Assembly: GCF_038500265.1 (NCBI RefSeq)
Contig: NZ_CP150637.1
Span: forward strand, 397,501-461,500
From: Ignatzschineria larvae DSM 13226
Lineage (GTDB): Bacteria; Pseudomonadota; Gammaproteobacteria; Cardiobacteriales; Wohlfahrtiimonadaceae
Direction: 5' to 3'
Length of the DNA: 64,000 bases
This document shows positions 33,603 to 42,703 of this stretch, piece after piece (the stretch's first letter is position 1; each line of letters starts with the position of its first letter). The position numbers and the translations under genes are program-made. The notes under the pieces are model-generated. The model made no database searches and was not told where the DNA came from. It saw only the letters and a program-made list of their open reading frames with translations.

Positions 33603-34238
33603 ATGGAAGATAAGATTTATAAAACTTCAGGTCGGGCAAAAATGAAGTTGATTTTGATGCTTGTCATTGCAGGGATGGTTTTGCAACGTATTTTTATGGG
33701 GCATGCATCACTAGTTCTATTTATAGGGTTAGGGATTTTCTTTTATTTCATTGCAAATTCAACTGTTGTTGTACAAGCGGATCGTCTTTTATTGAAACGA
33801 TTTTTAAATAAAACCAAAGTCTTTCCCTACCGGGAGGGTATTTTTGTATTAGATGAACAGAAAAAGTTTGCATCAACCGTAACCCTCTCAAAAGGCGAAG
33901 AGGATAGTTTAATTTATCATCCTAAAGAGGGAAAACCGGTTGTTGCTGTCAGTAATATGTATGGGCGAGAAGTATTAGAGCAGATCTACCAGAATGTGAT
34001 AGAGAGACAAAAAGCATTAGGGATTGAGGAAATTACGTTGCCAAAACCTGAAGATGTCGAAGAAACGCAAGAAGAGATTGATTATCGAGAATTAGAGGAA
34101 ATTGCACTTCAGGCGGGCTATATTGAAAATGAAAGTTTTTATGAGCAATCCCCTAAAGTAGCTCATTCATCGAATAAGGTATCGGAGGATAGTTCCGAAG
34201 AAATAGAGAATAAAGCGCAAGAAGAACTTAAAAAATAA
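33603..34238 (+). CDS. Membrane protein of unknown function, paralog 2
   Basis: A 211-residue paralog of the protein at 32870: both begin ME(E/D)K-Y--S--AK--LILM, have two membrane segments near residues 15-60, then VVV-ADRLL-K-type strands and a DGTFAID/EGIFVLD motif, and end in an acidic tail. Identity in the tail is lost. ATG 33603 has GGAG at 33594-33597. The stop codon lies at the edge of repeat copy E (cttaaaaaataagc resembles the repeat's ttcaaaataagc), so the last residues may derive from the repeat. Function unknown. Confidence 0.8.
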   Translation: MEDKIYKTSGRAKMKLILMLVIAGMVLQRIFMGHASLVLFIGLGIFFYFIANSTVVVQADRLLLKRFLNKTKVFPYREGIFVLDEQKKFASTVTLSKGEEDSLIYHPKEGKPVVAVSNMYGREVLEQIYQNVIERQKALGIEEITLPKPEDVEETQEEIDYRELEEIALQAGYIENESFYEQSPKVAHSSNKVSEDSSEEIENKAQEELKK

Positions 34239-34388
34239 GCTTATTGAAATGCCGGCGCATCGATTGATCGAGGCAAGGAAGCTGTTCTATCCGGCATCTT
34301 GCAAGTGTTGTTTAGTACGCTTTTATGTTCTTTTAAAACCCCACAATAGCTGTTTAAAAACCATTTTTCTTAAACCAAATTTACAATA
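34229..34388 (+). repeat. CREE-like MITE, copy E (left end lost)
   Basis: The copy begins at about AAAAAATAAGCTTATTGAAATGCC and keeps the internal stem and the right part, ending CAAATTTACAATA. The left TATAGT terminus is missing. It overlaps the stop codon of the preceding gene. A terminator for the convergent peptidase gene follows at 34402. Confidence 0.85.
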
Positions 34389-34401
34389 AAAATCTATTAA
34401 A

Positions 34402-34434
34402 AACCCCAAAATATCATAATGATACTTTGGGGTT
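34402..34434 (-). terminator. Terminator of the aminopeptidase P gene (bidirectional stem)
   Basis: AACCCCAAAATATCAT pairs with ATGATACTTTGGGGTT (one mismatch). On the minus strand it is followed by TTTTAA; on the plus strand by GTTTAT. It lies 70 bases after the peptidase stop. Confidence 0.8.
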
Positions 34435-34503
34435 GTTTATGGATACTAGATCTAAAACTTATCTAATAAGTTCAAGTAGTAATACGATTATCTGCTGAAT
34501 CTA

Positions 34504-36315
34504 TCAGATCTCTGCTGTTCTCTCTTTTAACCAAGCAAGTACAGAGTCATCTTTAATGCCGGTGCTGAGTTTTTGATAGACTTCCTTGTGATAACGATTG
34601 AGCCACTCGATCTCTTTTGCCTCTAATAATGAACGGTCAATTAAGCGTGTATCAATTGGGAAGAATGTTAGGGTTTTAAAGTAGAAGTAACGTCCGAAGT
34701 TTGTCTCTTGTTGCTTTTCAACCGGTAAAGCGACGACTAAGTTTTCGATACGAATCCCCCACTCATTTTCTCGATAGAGGCCGGGTTCAATGGAGGTAAT
34801 CATTCCTTTTTTAACACTCATTTCAGCTGTTACGGGCGCTCTAAAAGAGAGTACCTGTGGGCCTTCGTGAACATTCATAAAGTATCCGACCCCGTGGCCT
34901 GTGCCGTGACCATAGTCGAGATGATTTTCCCACAATGGCCGGCGGGCAATGGCATCGAGATAGGGCATTGGGATATTTTCAGGGAAGACCGTTTCACTCA
35001 TTACAATCAGTGATTTTAAGACCCGAGTAAAGTCCCGTTTTTGGGCATCTGTAGCTGTACCAATGGGGATGACTCGAGTGATATCGGTTGTACCATTTTG
35101 ATATTGGGCACCAGAATCGATGAGAAGTAAGCCATTCCCCTCTAAGGTTGCGTGATTCTCTTCTGTGGCTCGATAGTGGGGAAGTGCACCATTGGCATTA
35201 AATCCGGCAATGGTATCAAAGCTTAAATCGACAAAGTGCGGACGTTTAGCGCGCTCTTCGGCAAGAAGATCAGCCACATCTAATTCTGTGAGCGTTTCCC
35301 CTTGGGCTAAGCGTGCTTCAAAGGCGCTGTAGAAGTGTGCCATTGCAATGCCGTCTTCTCGCATTGCCTTTTCAATATTGGCAATATTGGCATCGCTTTT
35401 CTGTGCTTTGAGCAGTGTACTTGGATTAGTGAGATAGTGAATCTCAATCTCTTCATCGAGCGCTTCGAGGGTTGCATAAGTATTGCGTTTTTCATCGAGC
35501 ATGATGACTTTATCCGTAGGGATATTCATTACTTCTTCATAATAGACATCGTATGGGAAGACGGTGATTTTATGTTCACCGAGATATTTTTTCACTTCAG
35601 AGGTGATTTTGCGCTCATCAATAAAGAGCGTTACCGAAGATTGGGTGATCATTAGAAATGCTAAGAAAACAGGATTATAAGTGACATCCTGTCCTCGTAG
35701 ATTCGTAATCCACGCAATATCATCAAGGGTTGAAACAAGGTGAACATCGGTGCCATAGTGACTCATTACGGCGCGAATTTTTTGAATTTTAGCGCTGGCC
35801 GATTCCGAAACAAATTGTGGATCGTGGAGGTAGAGCGGTTCGCAAGGTAATTCTGCACGATCCGGCATAATTTTAGAAAAGGGGTCAAATTCCGTAGTGA
35901 GTTCAATGCCACTTTCTGCAAGCGATTCAAATAGATCTACAAACTTCTCAATGGAGATTGTATCGCCTAAAACGGCAACCCGGCTCTCTTCAGGCAAAAT
36001 CTCTTGTAGCAGGGCCGTATAAGAGGGCGTATTCGCTTCGCCTAATTTCATCAGTGTAATACCGGTGCCGACAAGCTCTTTCTCTGCTTGTACCCAATAA
36101 CGACTATCTGCCCAGAGATAAGCTTTATCGCGCAATACAAGAAGAGAACCCGCTGAACCAGTAAATCCTGAGAAATATTCCCGCAGTTTCCAATGATCAG
36201 GGAGATATTCAGAAAGATGAGGATCGGCACTTAAAATAAGCCACGCATCGACTCTCTCTTTTTGCATCTGTTTTTGAAGAGCGCTGAGGCGCGTTTGGAT
36301 GGTTTTATTGCTCAT
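34504..36315 (-). CDS. Xaa-Pro aminopeptidase, long M24B form
   Basis: A 603-residue metallopeptidase that removes N-terminal residues before proline. Two N-terminal creatinase-like domains (residues 1-300) precede the pita-bread catalytic domain. Metal ligands appear in LLIDSGAQY and TTDITRVIPI (two Asp), HGTGHGVGYF (His), SIEPGLY and GIRIENLV (two Glu). This is the three-domain type found in eukaryotes and many bacteria, longer than E. coli PepP (441). ATG 36315 has AAAGGAA upstream; a frame to 36366 exists without a ribosome binding site. It is transcribed divergently from thrC. Confidence 0.9.
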   Translation of the reverse strand: MSNKTIQTRLSALQKQMQKERVDAWLILSADPHLSEYLPDHWKLREYFSGFTGSAGSLLVLRDKAYLWADSRYWVQAEKELVGTGITLMKLGEANTPSYTALLQEILPEESRVAVLGDTISIEKFVDLFESLAESGIELTTEFDPFSKIMPDRAELPCEPLYLHDPQFVSESASAKIQKIRAVMSHYGTDVHLVSTLDDIAWITNLRGQDVTYNPVFLAFLMITQSSVTLFIDERKITSEVKKYLGEHKITVFPYDVYYEEVMNIPTDKVIMLDEKRNTYATLEALDEEIEIHYLTNPSTLLKAQKSDANIANIEKAMREDGIAMAHFYSAFEARLAQGETLTELDVADLLAEERAKRPHFVDLSFDTIAGFNANGALPHYRATEENHATLEGNGLLLIDSGAQYQNGTTDITRVIPIGTATDAQKRDFTRVLKSLIVMSETVFPENIPMPYLDAIARRPLWENHLDYGHGTGHGVGYFMNVHEGPQVLSFRAPVTAEMSVKKGMITSIEPGLYRENEWGIRIENLVVALPVEKQQETNFGRYFYFKTLTFFPIDTRLIDRSLLEAKEIEWLNRYHKEVYQKLSTGIKDDSVLAWLKERTAEI

Positions 36316-36752
36316 AGCGATATTCCTTTTCTGATTCTGTTTATTGCAATCATTCATTGCAATCACGCTGTAAATTGTTATTTAGTGTATCACTTTCTAG
36401 CAAGCTCGGCAGAAGGAGTTATCGGGAGATAGGGAATGTTAAGTGACTCACTGTAATGGCAAATGGAGGGATTCTGATGACATAAATGAAAAGAAAAGGG
36501 GGGGGGAGAAGGTTTTAAAAGGGTCTGAAATAGTTTACAAATAGAGAGGGTGAGAAATGGAAATCTCACAGCAAAAAATTTCTGCTTTCGGTATGATGAA
36601 AAGCGAGCTTAAAAAGCGGATATCAAAAATGATAATAGCTAAGCTAATGAATAAGATGTAATGAATGAGATGTAATACACAAGATGTAATAAACGAGATC
36701 ATAAGTAAAACGATATTGATTCCTTATTGATGATATTAAAACAGGCGAACGA
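36316..36752. other. Intergenic region between divergent peptidase and thrC genes
   Basis: About 437 bases without a gene. It contains a run of nine G at 36498-36506 and, at 36652-36700, three degenerate repeats of about 14 bases sharing GATGTAAT (spaced 14 bases). Neither has a known role here. Promoters of both genes must lie in this interval, but I could not pick convincing hexamers. Confidence 0.5.
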
Positions 36753-38156
36753 ATGAAATATATCAGTACACGCGGGGGCGATGCGCCCAAATCTTTTTGT
36801 GATGTTGTATTAGAAGGTCTATGCCGAGATGGCGGTTTGGCTATGCCGGAGTCGATTCCACAGATTCCACGTGAAACATTAGATCAATGGCGAAAAATAG
36901 AGCGCTATAGTGATTTAGCGGTAGAAATCGCTTCACTCTATGCGACCGATATTCCTAGGGAAGATCTCAAAAAAATGATGGATCGAGCTTATAATGGCGA
37001 GAATTTCGCAGTAGAGTCGATTATTACTACCCGTAACATTGCTAACAATGTGACAATTTTAGGGTTATCAGAAGGTCCTACTTTTGCCTTTAAAGATATG
37101 GCAATGCAGTTTTTAGGGCAATTATTCCCCTATATTTTAGAAAAACAGAATAAAACTTTAAATATTGTGGGTGCTACATCAGGGGATACAGGCTCGAGTG
37201 CGATTCACGCAATGAAAGGCAAGCCTCGCATTAATGTGGTGATGTTAAGTCCTTATAATCGAATGAGTGCTTTCCAAACGGCGCAGATGTATTCAGTACA
37301 AGATGAGAATATTCATAATATCGCTATAGAAGGCGTTTTTGATGATTGCCAAGATCTTGTAAAAGCACTCAATAATGATATTGCGTTCAAAGAGAAACAT
37401 CATTTAGGTGCGGTGAACTCAATCAACTTTGCGCGGATCTTAGCGCAGATTATCTATTACTTTAGAGGTTATTTTATGGCCACGAAAAGTAATGATGAAA
37501 AAATCGATGTGGTTGTTCCGTCCGGAAACTTTGGTAATATCTTTGCCGGCATAATGGCACGTAAAATGGGCTTGCCAATTCATAAATTAATTTTGGCAAC
37601 GAATGAGAATAATGTTTTAGATCAGTTCTTTAAAACAGGTATCTATCAACCGCGAGCTTCGAAAGAGGTGCATTTAACCTCAAGTCCCTCAATGGATATT
37701 GCTAAAGCGAGTAATTTTGAGCGTTTCATCTATCTCTTAGCCGGAAGCGACAAGACTAAAGCGCTATGGCAAGAGATTGAGGAGAAAGGATTCTTTGATC
37801 TATCGAAAGATCCGCTATGGGCAGAGCGAGCCATGTGGAATATTGAATCGGGTTCAAGTTCTCACGCAGATCGTATTAAGACGATTCAAGCAGTATTTGA
37901 AAACTCAGGTGAATTAATCGATCCTCACACTGCCGATGGCGTTTTTGTGGGAAGTCATTATTTAGATCAACATATTCAGCTCTGTCTTGAGACTGCAAAA
38001 CCGATTAAATTCTATGAAACGATTAAGCAAGCGGTGAAGGACGCGCCGTTTGATTTGACTGAGGTGACGAGAATTGAAGCGTTGCCACAGAAAAAAGAGG
38101 TGATGGCTAATAATGTCACGCTTCTACGTCAATTTATTGAAGCCGTTTTAGACTAA
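36753..38156 (+). CDS. thrC: Threonine synthase
   Basis: A 467-residue PLP enzyme that turns phosphohomoserine into threonine, the last step of threonine synthesis. The PLP lysine lies in GPTFAFKDMAMQF. The N-terminal MKYISTRGGDAPKSF is typical of the longer, class II form found in gammaproteobacteria and fungi. GATSGDTGSSA is the phosphate-binding loop. AGGCGA precedes the ATG. serA starts 16 bases after the stop, so both are probably one operon; thrA and thrB are not adjacent. Confidence 0.95.
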   Translation: MKYISTRGGDAPKSFCDVVLEGLCRDGGLAMPESIPQIPRETLDQWRKIERYSDLAVEIASLYATDIPREDLKKMMDRAYNGENFAVESIITTRNIANNVTILGLSEGPTFAFKDMAMQFLGQLFPYILEKQNKTLNIVGATSGDTGSSAIHAMKGKPRINVVMLSPYNRMSAFQTAQMYSVQDENIHNIAIEGVFDDCQDLVKALNNDIAFKEKHHLGAVNSINFARILAQIIYYFRGYFMATKSNDEKIDVVVPSGNFGNIFAGIMARKMGLPIHKLILATNENNVLDQFFKTGIYQPRASKEVHLTSSPSMDIAKASNFERFIYLLAGSDKTKALWQEIEEKGFFDLSKDPLWAERAMWNIESGSSSHADRIKTIQAVFENSGELIDPHTADGVFVGSHYLDQHIQLCLETAKPIKFYETIKQAVKDAPFDLTEVTRIEALPQKKEVMANNVTLLRQFIEAVLD

Positions 38157-38171
38157 GGAATATAAAATATC

Positions 38172-39407
38172 ATGAAAAAAACATCATTTCCGAAAGATGA
38201 GATGAAAGTGCTACTCTTAGAGGGAATTCATCAAGATGCGATTGACTATTTCAAACGTGCAGGATATAGCAATCTTGAGATTCACTCTACGGCACTAGAG
38301 GGAGATGCACTCATTGAAGCGATCGAAGATGCGCATATTATCGGTATTCGTTCTCGTACACAATTGACCGCGGAAGTATTACAAAAAGCGCCCCGTTTAA
38401 TGTCAATTGGTTGCTTCTGCATTGGTACGAATCAGGTGGATTTAGAAGCTGCGAAACATTTGGCAATCCCTGTTTTTAATGCGCCTTACTCTAATACGCG
38501 TTCTGTTGCTGAGCTTGTCATTGCGGAGATGATTATGCTTAAGCGCGGTATTCCTTATAAAAATTATATTTGCCACCAAGGTGGATGGGATAAGTCGGCT
38601 AAAGGTTCTTATGAAGTGCGTGGGAAGACTTTAGGCATCGTGGGCTATGGTCATATTGGGACGCAGGTTGGGATTATTGCCGAGAGCCTTGGTATGCAAG
38701 TGCTATTTTATGATATCGAGTCAAAACTCTCTTTAGGCAATGCTCAACAAGTAGAGACACTTGAAGAATTATTATCGGTGGCTGACGTGATAACACTTCA
38801 CGTTCCGGAAGATGATACGACTAAAAATATGATGAATCGTGCACGTATCGAAAAGATGAAGCAAGGTTCTGTGCTCATTAATGCGGCGCGTGGTACGATT
38901 GTAGATCTTGACGCGTTGGCGGATAGTATCAAGGCTGAACATATTTTAGGGGCAGCAATTGATGTATTCCCTGTAGAGCCAAAATCTAATAGTGAAGAGT
39001 TTCAAACGCCCCTACGGGATTTGCAAAATGTGATTTTAACCCCTCATATTGGTGGCTCAACGCTAGAAGCACAACAAAATATTGGGATTGAAGTGGCTTC
39101 TAAATTAGTGCTTTATTCTGATAATGGATCAACTGTTTCAGCGGTGAATTTCCCTGAAGTAATGTTGCCCAAACAACCGGGTAGTCATCGTATTTTACAT
39201 ATTCACGAAAATACACCGGGTATTTTACGCGCGGTGAATGATCTTGTGGCGAGTTTAGATCTTAATATCAATGCGCAGTATCTACAAACACTCGGGGAAG
39301 TGGGGTATGTCGTATTAGATGTATCGGGAGATGCTGCAAATGCGCAGAAATTACAAACAGGTATGAAAGAGATCAAAGGTACCTTAAAATGCCGGATTTT
39401 ATATTAG
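38172..39407 (+). CDS. serA: D-3-phosphoglycerate dehydrogenase
   Basis: A 411-residue enzyme (E. coli 410) for the first step of serine synthesis, oxidising 3-phosphoglycerate with NAD. The Rossmann motif is GIVGYGHIGTQVG; catalytic Arg, Glu and His lie in INAARGTIVD, DVFPVEP and LTPHIGGST. The C-terminal ACT domain (from about residue 338, HRILHIHENTPGILRAVN) is where serine inhibits the E. coli enzyme. AAGGAAT precedes the ATG. It is co-oriented with thrC, joining the two hydroxy-amino-acid pathways, and ended by a terminator at 39461. Confidence 0.96.
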   Translation: MKKTSFPKDEMKVLLLEGIHQDAIDYFKRAGYSNLEIHSTALEGDALIEAIEDAHIIGIRSRTQLTAEVLQKAPRLMSIGCFCIGTNQVDLEAAKHLAIPVFNAPYSNTRSVAELVIAEMIMLKRGIPYKNYICHQGGWDKSAKGSYEVRGKTLGIVGYGHIGTQVGIIAESLGMQVLFYDIESKLSLGNAQQVETLEELLSVADVITLHVPEDDTTKNMMNRARIEKMKQGSVLINAARGTIVDLDALADSIKAEHILGAAIDVFPVEPKSNSEEFQTPLRDLQNVILTPHIGGSTLEAQQNIGIEVASKLVLYSDNGSTVSAVNFPEVMLPKQPGSHRILHIHENTPGILRAVNDLVASLDLNINAQYLQTLGEVGYVVLDVSGDAANAQKLQTGMKEIKGTLKCRILY

Positions 39408-39460
39408 GATCATCATTAAATTTGTAAATTTTTATTGGTTATTACGAATATATAAATATA

Positions 39461-39494
39461 ATGGGCTTATAGCGATGGCATAAGTCCATTTTTT
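39461..39494 (+). terminator. Terminator of thrC-serA
   Basis: ATGGGCTTAT (39461-39470) pairs with ATAAGTCCAT (39480-39489), one G-T pair, then TTTTT. Confidence 0.8.
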
Positions 39495-39591
39495 ATATTT
39501 ATATTTATATCTAATATTGATTGTACACATCATAACGATAATCCTTTGTAAGGGATATTTTACCGATTCAAACTCAGAGAGAGAGATTACC

Positions 39592-40191
39592 ATGTCATTA
39601 AGAGATCAATTAGTGAAAGCTGGAATAGTTTCTAAAGAGAAAGCTAAGGCAGTGGAGAATGAGGGATCTAAACGGAAGTTTCAAGCACATCGTGATAAGA
39701 AGCTAAAGGCAGAGCTTGAGGCTGAAAAAGCACAAAAGGCGGCGGAACTTAAAGCCTTTGATGAAGCGAAAAAAGCAATGGATCGTGAAAAAAGTCAAGC
39801 AATTCAAGCGGCACAGGAGAAGAATCGTGCTCGCAGTGAAATGCGCGATCTGATCGACCGGGAACGAGTCAATAAAGAGAAAGGGGATGTGCGCTTTAAC
39901 TTTACCCACGATGGGAAGAAGATTCGCTCGGTATTTGTGACTGATAAACAGCATAAAGATTTGAGTGATGGAAAGTTGATGATCTGTCGTAATGACCGAG
40001 ATGGTTTTGATTATCCTATCTTGCCAGTTAGCTTTAAAGATCGTATTCATCATCTAGAAGAGAAGCTTGGAGAGAAGATCTTCTACTATCTCTCTGAAGC
40101 GATGACGCAAGGAGATGAAGAGGCCGAGTGGGCCGCTTGGGATGCTTATGAGGAATCATTGAAGAAAGACCCGAAACATAGTGGTGAGTAG
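39592..40191 (+). CDS. DUF2058 family protein (YaiL-like)
   Basis: A 199-residue cytosolic protein with a very charged N-terminal half, likely coiled coil (AHRDKKLKAELEAEKAQKAAELKAFDEAKK region, residues 30-95), and a compact C-terminal domain with RFNFTHDGKKIRSVFV and NDRDGFDYPILP. This matches the DUF2058 family of E. coli YaiL, described as nucleoprotein/polynucleotide-associated; its job is not known. ATG 39592 has GAGAGAG upstream and starts MSLRDQLVKAG, the usual family opening. Single gene, ended by a terminator at 40278. Confidence 0.85.
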   Translation: MSLRDQLVKAGIVSKEKAKAVENEGSKRKFQAHRDKKLKAELEAEKAQKAAELKAFDEAKKAMDREKSQAIQAAQEKNRARSEMRDLIDRERVNKEKGDVRFNFTHDGKKIRSVFVTDKQHKDLSDGKLMICRNDRDGFDYPILPVSFKDRIHHLEEKLGEKIFYYLSEAMTQGDEEAEWAAWDAYEESLKKDPKHSGE

Positions 40192-40277
40192 TGATAACGC
40201 TTATGAAGTCAAGTCTGTAGGATAGAACCGATCATTTAAAAAAGGATAAATTTCTACAGTCTATTCTTTCTAATGAC

Positions 40278-40305
40278 AAAAAGCGCCATTTTGGCGCTTT
40301 TTGTT
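40278..40305 (+). terminator. Terminator of the DUF2058 gene
   Basis: AAAAAGCGCCA pairs with TGGCGCTTTTT around TTT; T residues continue. A strong bidirectional stem. Confidence 0.85.
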
Positions 40306-40322
40306 GTTTTAAGAGTGTTTTT

Positions 40323-40495
40323 TATAGTAAATTGGGTTTAAAAAAGTAGTTTTTAAGCCGCTAATGTGGGATTTTAAAAGAAGATAAAACCTGACTCACC
40401 AACACTTGCAAGATGCCGGATAGAACAGCTTCCTTGCTTATTACAACTGAGGCGCCGGCATTTAAATAAGCTTATTTTGAACCGATTTCACTATA
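40323..40495 (-). repeat. CREE-like MITE, copy F (full length, 173 bp, inverted)
   Basis: On the minus strand it runs from TATAGTGAAATCGGTTCAAA (at 40495) to the right end, whose reverse reads TATAGTAAATTGGGTTTAAA (at 40323). Both terminal repeats and the CCGGCAT stem are present. It lies in the gap between the DUF2058 gene and the small membrane protein, downstream of both. Confidence 0.9.
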
Positions 40496-40518
40496 TGTAA
40501 ACAGGTAGTGAGAGCCTA

Positions 40519-40662
40519 CTATTTTTTAGATTGCTGCTTCTGTTCCTCTTTGATCTTCTTTGCAAAGAAGTAACCGAGAAAAGAGAGCATTGCAATCATA
40601 AAGACGATACCAAAACCGATGATGAAGATGAAATAGGGATCTGCCCCAAAAAGTGCTGTCAT
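40519..40662 (-). CDS. Small single-span membrane protein, DUF3149-like
   Basis: A 47-residue protein, MTALFGADPYFIFIIGFG at the N terminus, then a hydrophobic span (about residues 10-33) and a Lys-rich end KKIKEEQKQQSKK. Size, the FG-D opening and the basic end resemble DUF3149 proteins, small inner-membrane proteins of unknown role in gamma- and betaproteobacteria; this is a resemblance, not proof. GAGG precedes the ATG (start at 40662). It stands alone, after repeat copy F. Confidence 0.65.
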   Translation of the reverse strand: MTALFGADPYFIFIIGFGIVFMIAMLSFLGYFFAKKIKEEQKQQSKK

Positions 40663-40926
40663 AAATTACTACCTCATAATATCGCTATGTTAAATAGATG
40701 TTACTTAGGTTGAAATCACTCATTGAATATTATTTTTATGATTCATTTTATTATTTGTTCTGTTATTGCTTAACATTGAAAATAGTTGAATTGATAAACA
40801 AATATTTTACAGAATTTAGATAGCCTTACTATTCCATAAAATCAAAGGGGAATCTAGCGAAATGGCAGAACTCTGCGGGGAGTTTGACACGTATCAAATT
40901 TTGATAGTGAATCGGTTATAAAGAGA
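40663..40926. other. Gap between the small membrane gene and tRNA-Phe
   Basis: AT-rich interval of about 260 bases with no credible gene or repeat. It must hold the promoter of the small gene on the minus strand; I could not assign one. Confidence 0.4.
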
Positions 40927-40965
40927 CAAAAAAAGACCTAACAACATTGGGTTATTAGGTCTTTT
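40927..40965 (-). terminator. Terminator of tRNA-Phe copy 1
   Basis: On the minus strand AAAAGACCTAATAACC pairs with its partner GTTGTTAGGTCTTTT (one mismatch) and is followed by T. It lies directly after the tRNA CCA. Confidence 0.8.
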
Positions 40966-40969
40966 GATA

Positions 40970-41045
<76 letters not shown>

Positions 41046-41063
41046 GTAAGAAGTAAGATAGGT

Positions 41064-41092
41064 ATTAAACAGGATAATGAGCACTTCGTCAA
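41064..41092 (-). promoter_or_regulatory. Promoter of tRNA-Phe copy 1
   Basis: On the minus strand TTGACG (41087-41092), a 17-base spacer and TTTAAT (41064-41069), ending 18 bases before the tRNA 5' end. The same arrangement occurs before copy 2, which supports it. Confidence 0.7.
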
Positions 41093-41261
41093 GGAGAAAT
41101 TGATCTTTTCATCAGAATGAGAAAATTTTGATCGAAATGAGTGCATGGATTTTATTGATTGATATCTCCTAAATTCGCTTTTATATAGCGCGCTTTGGTG
41201 CAAAAAAATAGCGTTTAGAGTAGTTGAACAAATCAGGAAGAAAGTCAGACGAAGGGGGAAA

Positions 41262-41296
41262 ACAAAAAAACCTAATAACGTTTTGTTATTAGGTTT
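41262..41296 (-). terminator. Terminator of tRNA-Phe copy 2
   Basis: AAACCTAATAAC (41268-41279) pairs perfectly with GTTATTAGGTTT (41285-41296); a run of T follows on the minus strand. The stem is similar to that of copy 1. Confidence 0.85.
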
Positions 41297-41303
41297 CTTA
41301 ATA

Positions 41304-41379
<76 letters not shown>

Positions 41380-41394
41380 GTGCTGATGAAAGCT

Positions 41395-41423
41395 ATTAAA
41401 CAGTATTATCCCGACTTCGTCAA
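41395..41423 (-). promoter_or_regulatory. Promoter of tRNA-Phe copy 2
   Basis: TTGACG (41418-41423), 17 bases, TTTAAT (41395-41400) on the minus strand, the same hexamers and spacing as for copy 1. Confidence 0.7.
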
Positions 41424-41515
41424 GATGTAATGTTGCTGTATTATTGCGCAATAGCAAAGGGCTATTGATATAACAGGGTAAAATAAAGGTTTGTGATTAT
41501 AAAAGTGAGACGGTA

Positions 41516-42703
41516 ATGTGGCGGCATATCACTGAAAATATTGAAGAATCTCTATCTCGTGGTTTTCCCGGCGGGCAATTACTGCTCGAATTATCGGGTG
41601 AGGTAATCTATGAGCGCAATTTTGGTAGTCAAGCCTTAACTCAATGCCAAGTGGTTGATGATCAATTACAGGTAGCGCGAGGTGCGCCGGTAACAGAAAA
41701 GACACTCTTTGATATTGCTTCTCTTACTAAAATTTTCGCCACAACCTATCTTTTTCAATATTATGCGAAGCGAGATCCCAAACTTCTCACACAACGAATT
41801 GTCGATTTTTGGCCGGATATGCTTAGTATTTCATCAAATAAGTCTATTGCCAATATCACGATTGAAATGTTCTTATCGCATCACGCCGGCTTTGAGCCAA
41901 ATCCGCTCTTTTATGATCCTAAGTATGATCTAAAGCTCTATTGCCAAAATAGGACGAGTTTTTTAACCTCATTGTTACAAGCACCGTTAATTCATCCGCC
42001 TGGCGCTCAAGGGCTCTATTCTGATGTGGATTTTATGCTCTTAACCTTTATTTTAGAGCGCTATGCCGAGAAATCTATTGAACATCAATTATCAGAGATT
42101 TTTTGGGAGCCTCTAGAGCTTTGCGATATTCTCTACAAGCCATTAGACTCTGGGCGATCGTTCAATACCCTAGCTGCTACCGAAAGATATGGCAATACGC
42201 GCGATGGTTTGATTAGTTTCCCGAATATCAGAACAGAGATGATTCAAGGGGAAGTGCAGGATGAGAAAGCTTATCACTGTATGGATGGCATTTCAGGACA
42301 CGCTGGGTTATTTGCTAATGCGAGAACACTTTTGTCACTATTTCGTTTGATGTATCAGCCCAATGACTATTTTAATGAAGTGACAATTAATCGATTTTTA
42401 ACGCCGCCATTTTCTGATCCGACCTTTGGCTTAGGTTGGCGTTTAAATGGGCCGGATATGTGTTATATGTTTGGAGATGAAGCGTCTTTACAATCCTTTG
42501 GGCACACTGGTTGGACAGGATGCCTTGTGATGCGAGATCCGAAAATTGCATTAACGATGATCTATTTAACCAATCGTAAAAATACACCGGTGATTAACCC
42601 GGCTGAAAATCAACATCTCTTTTATGGAGATCGATTGCCGGCAGGACGATATTTGAATATGATTCAAGCAATCTACCAAGACTTAGCAGGGATGGGAAAA
42701 TGA
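41516..42703 (+). CDS. Serine beta-lactamase-fold hydrolase
   Basis: A 395-residue protein of the beta-lactamase-related (class C / EstB) group. The nucleophile motif SxxK is in DIASLTKIFATT (about residue 70), the tyrosine motif in LYSDVDFML, and the third element in FGHTGWTGC. There is no signal peptide, so it probably acts in the cytosol as an esterase, amidase or peptidase rather than as a secreted drug-resistance enzyme. The substrate is unknown. GAGACGG precedes the ATG. The stop codon overlaps the lnt start (ATGA), implying co-translation with lnt. Confidence 0.85.
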   Translation: MWRHITENIEESLSRGFPGGQLLLELSGEVIYERNFGSQALTQCQVVDDQLQVARGAPVTEKTLFDIASLTKIFATTYLFQYYAKRDPKLLTQRIVDFWPDMLSISSNKSIANITIEMFLSHHAGFEPNPLFYDPKYDLKLYCQNRTSFLTSLLQAPLIHPPGAQGLYSDVDFMLLTFILERYAEKSIEHQLSEIFWEPLELCDILYKPLDSGRSFNTLAATERYGNTRDGLISFPNIRTEMIQGEVQDEKAYHCMDGISGHAGLFANARTLLSLFRLMYQPNDYFNEVTINRFLTPPFSDPTFGLGWRLNGPDMCYMFGDEASLQSFGHTGWTGCLVMRDPKIALTMIYLTNRKNTPVINPAENQHLFYGDRLPAGRYLNMIQAIYQDLAGMGK

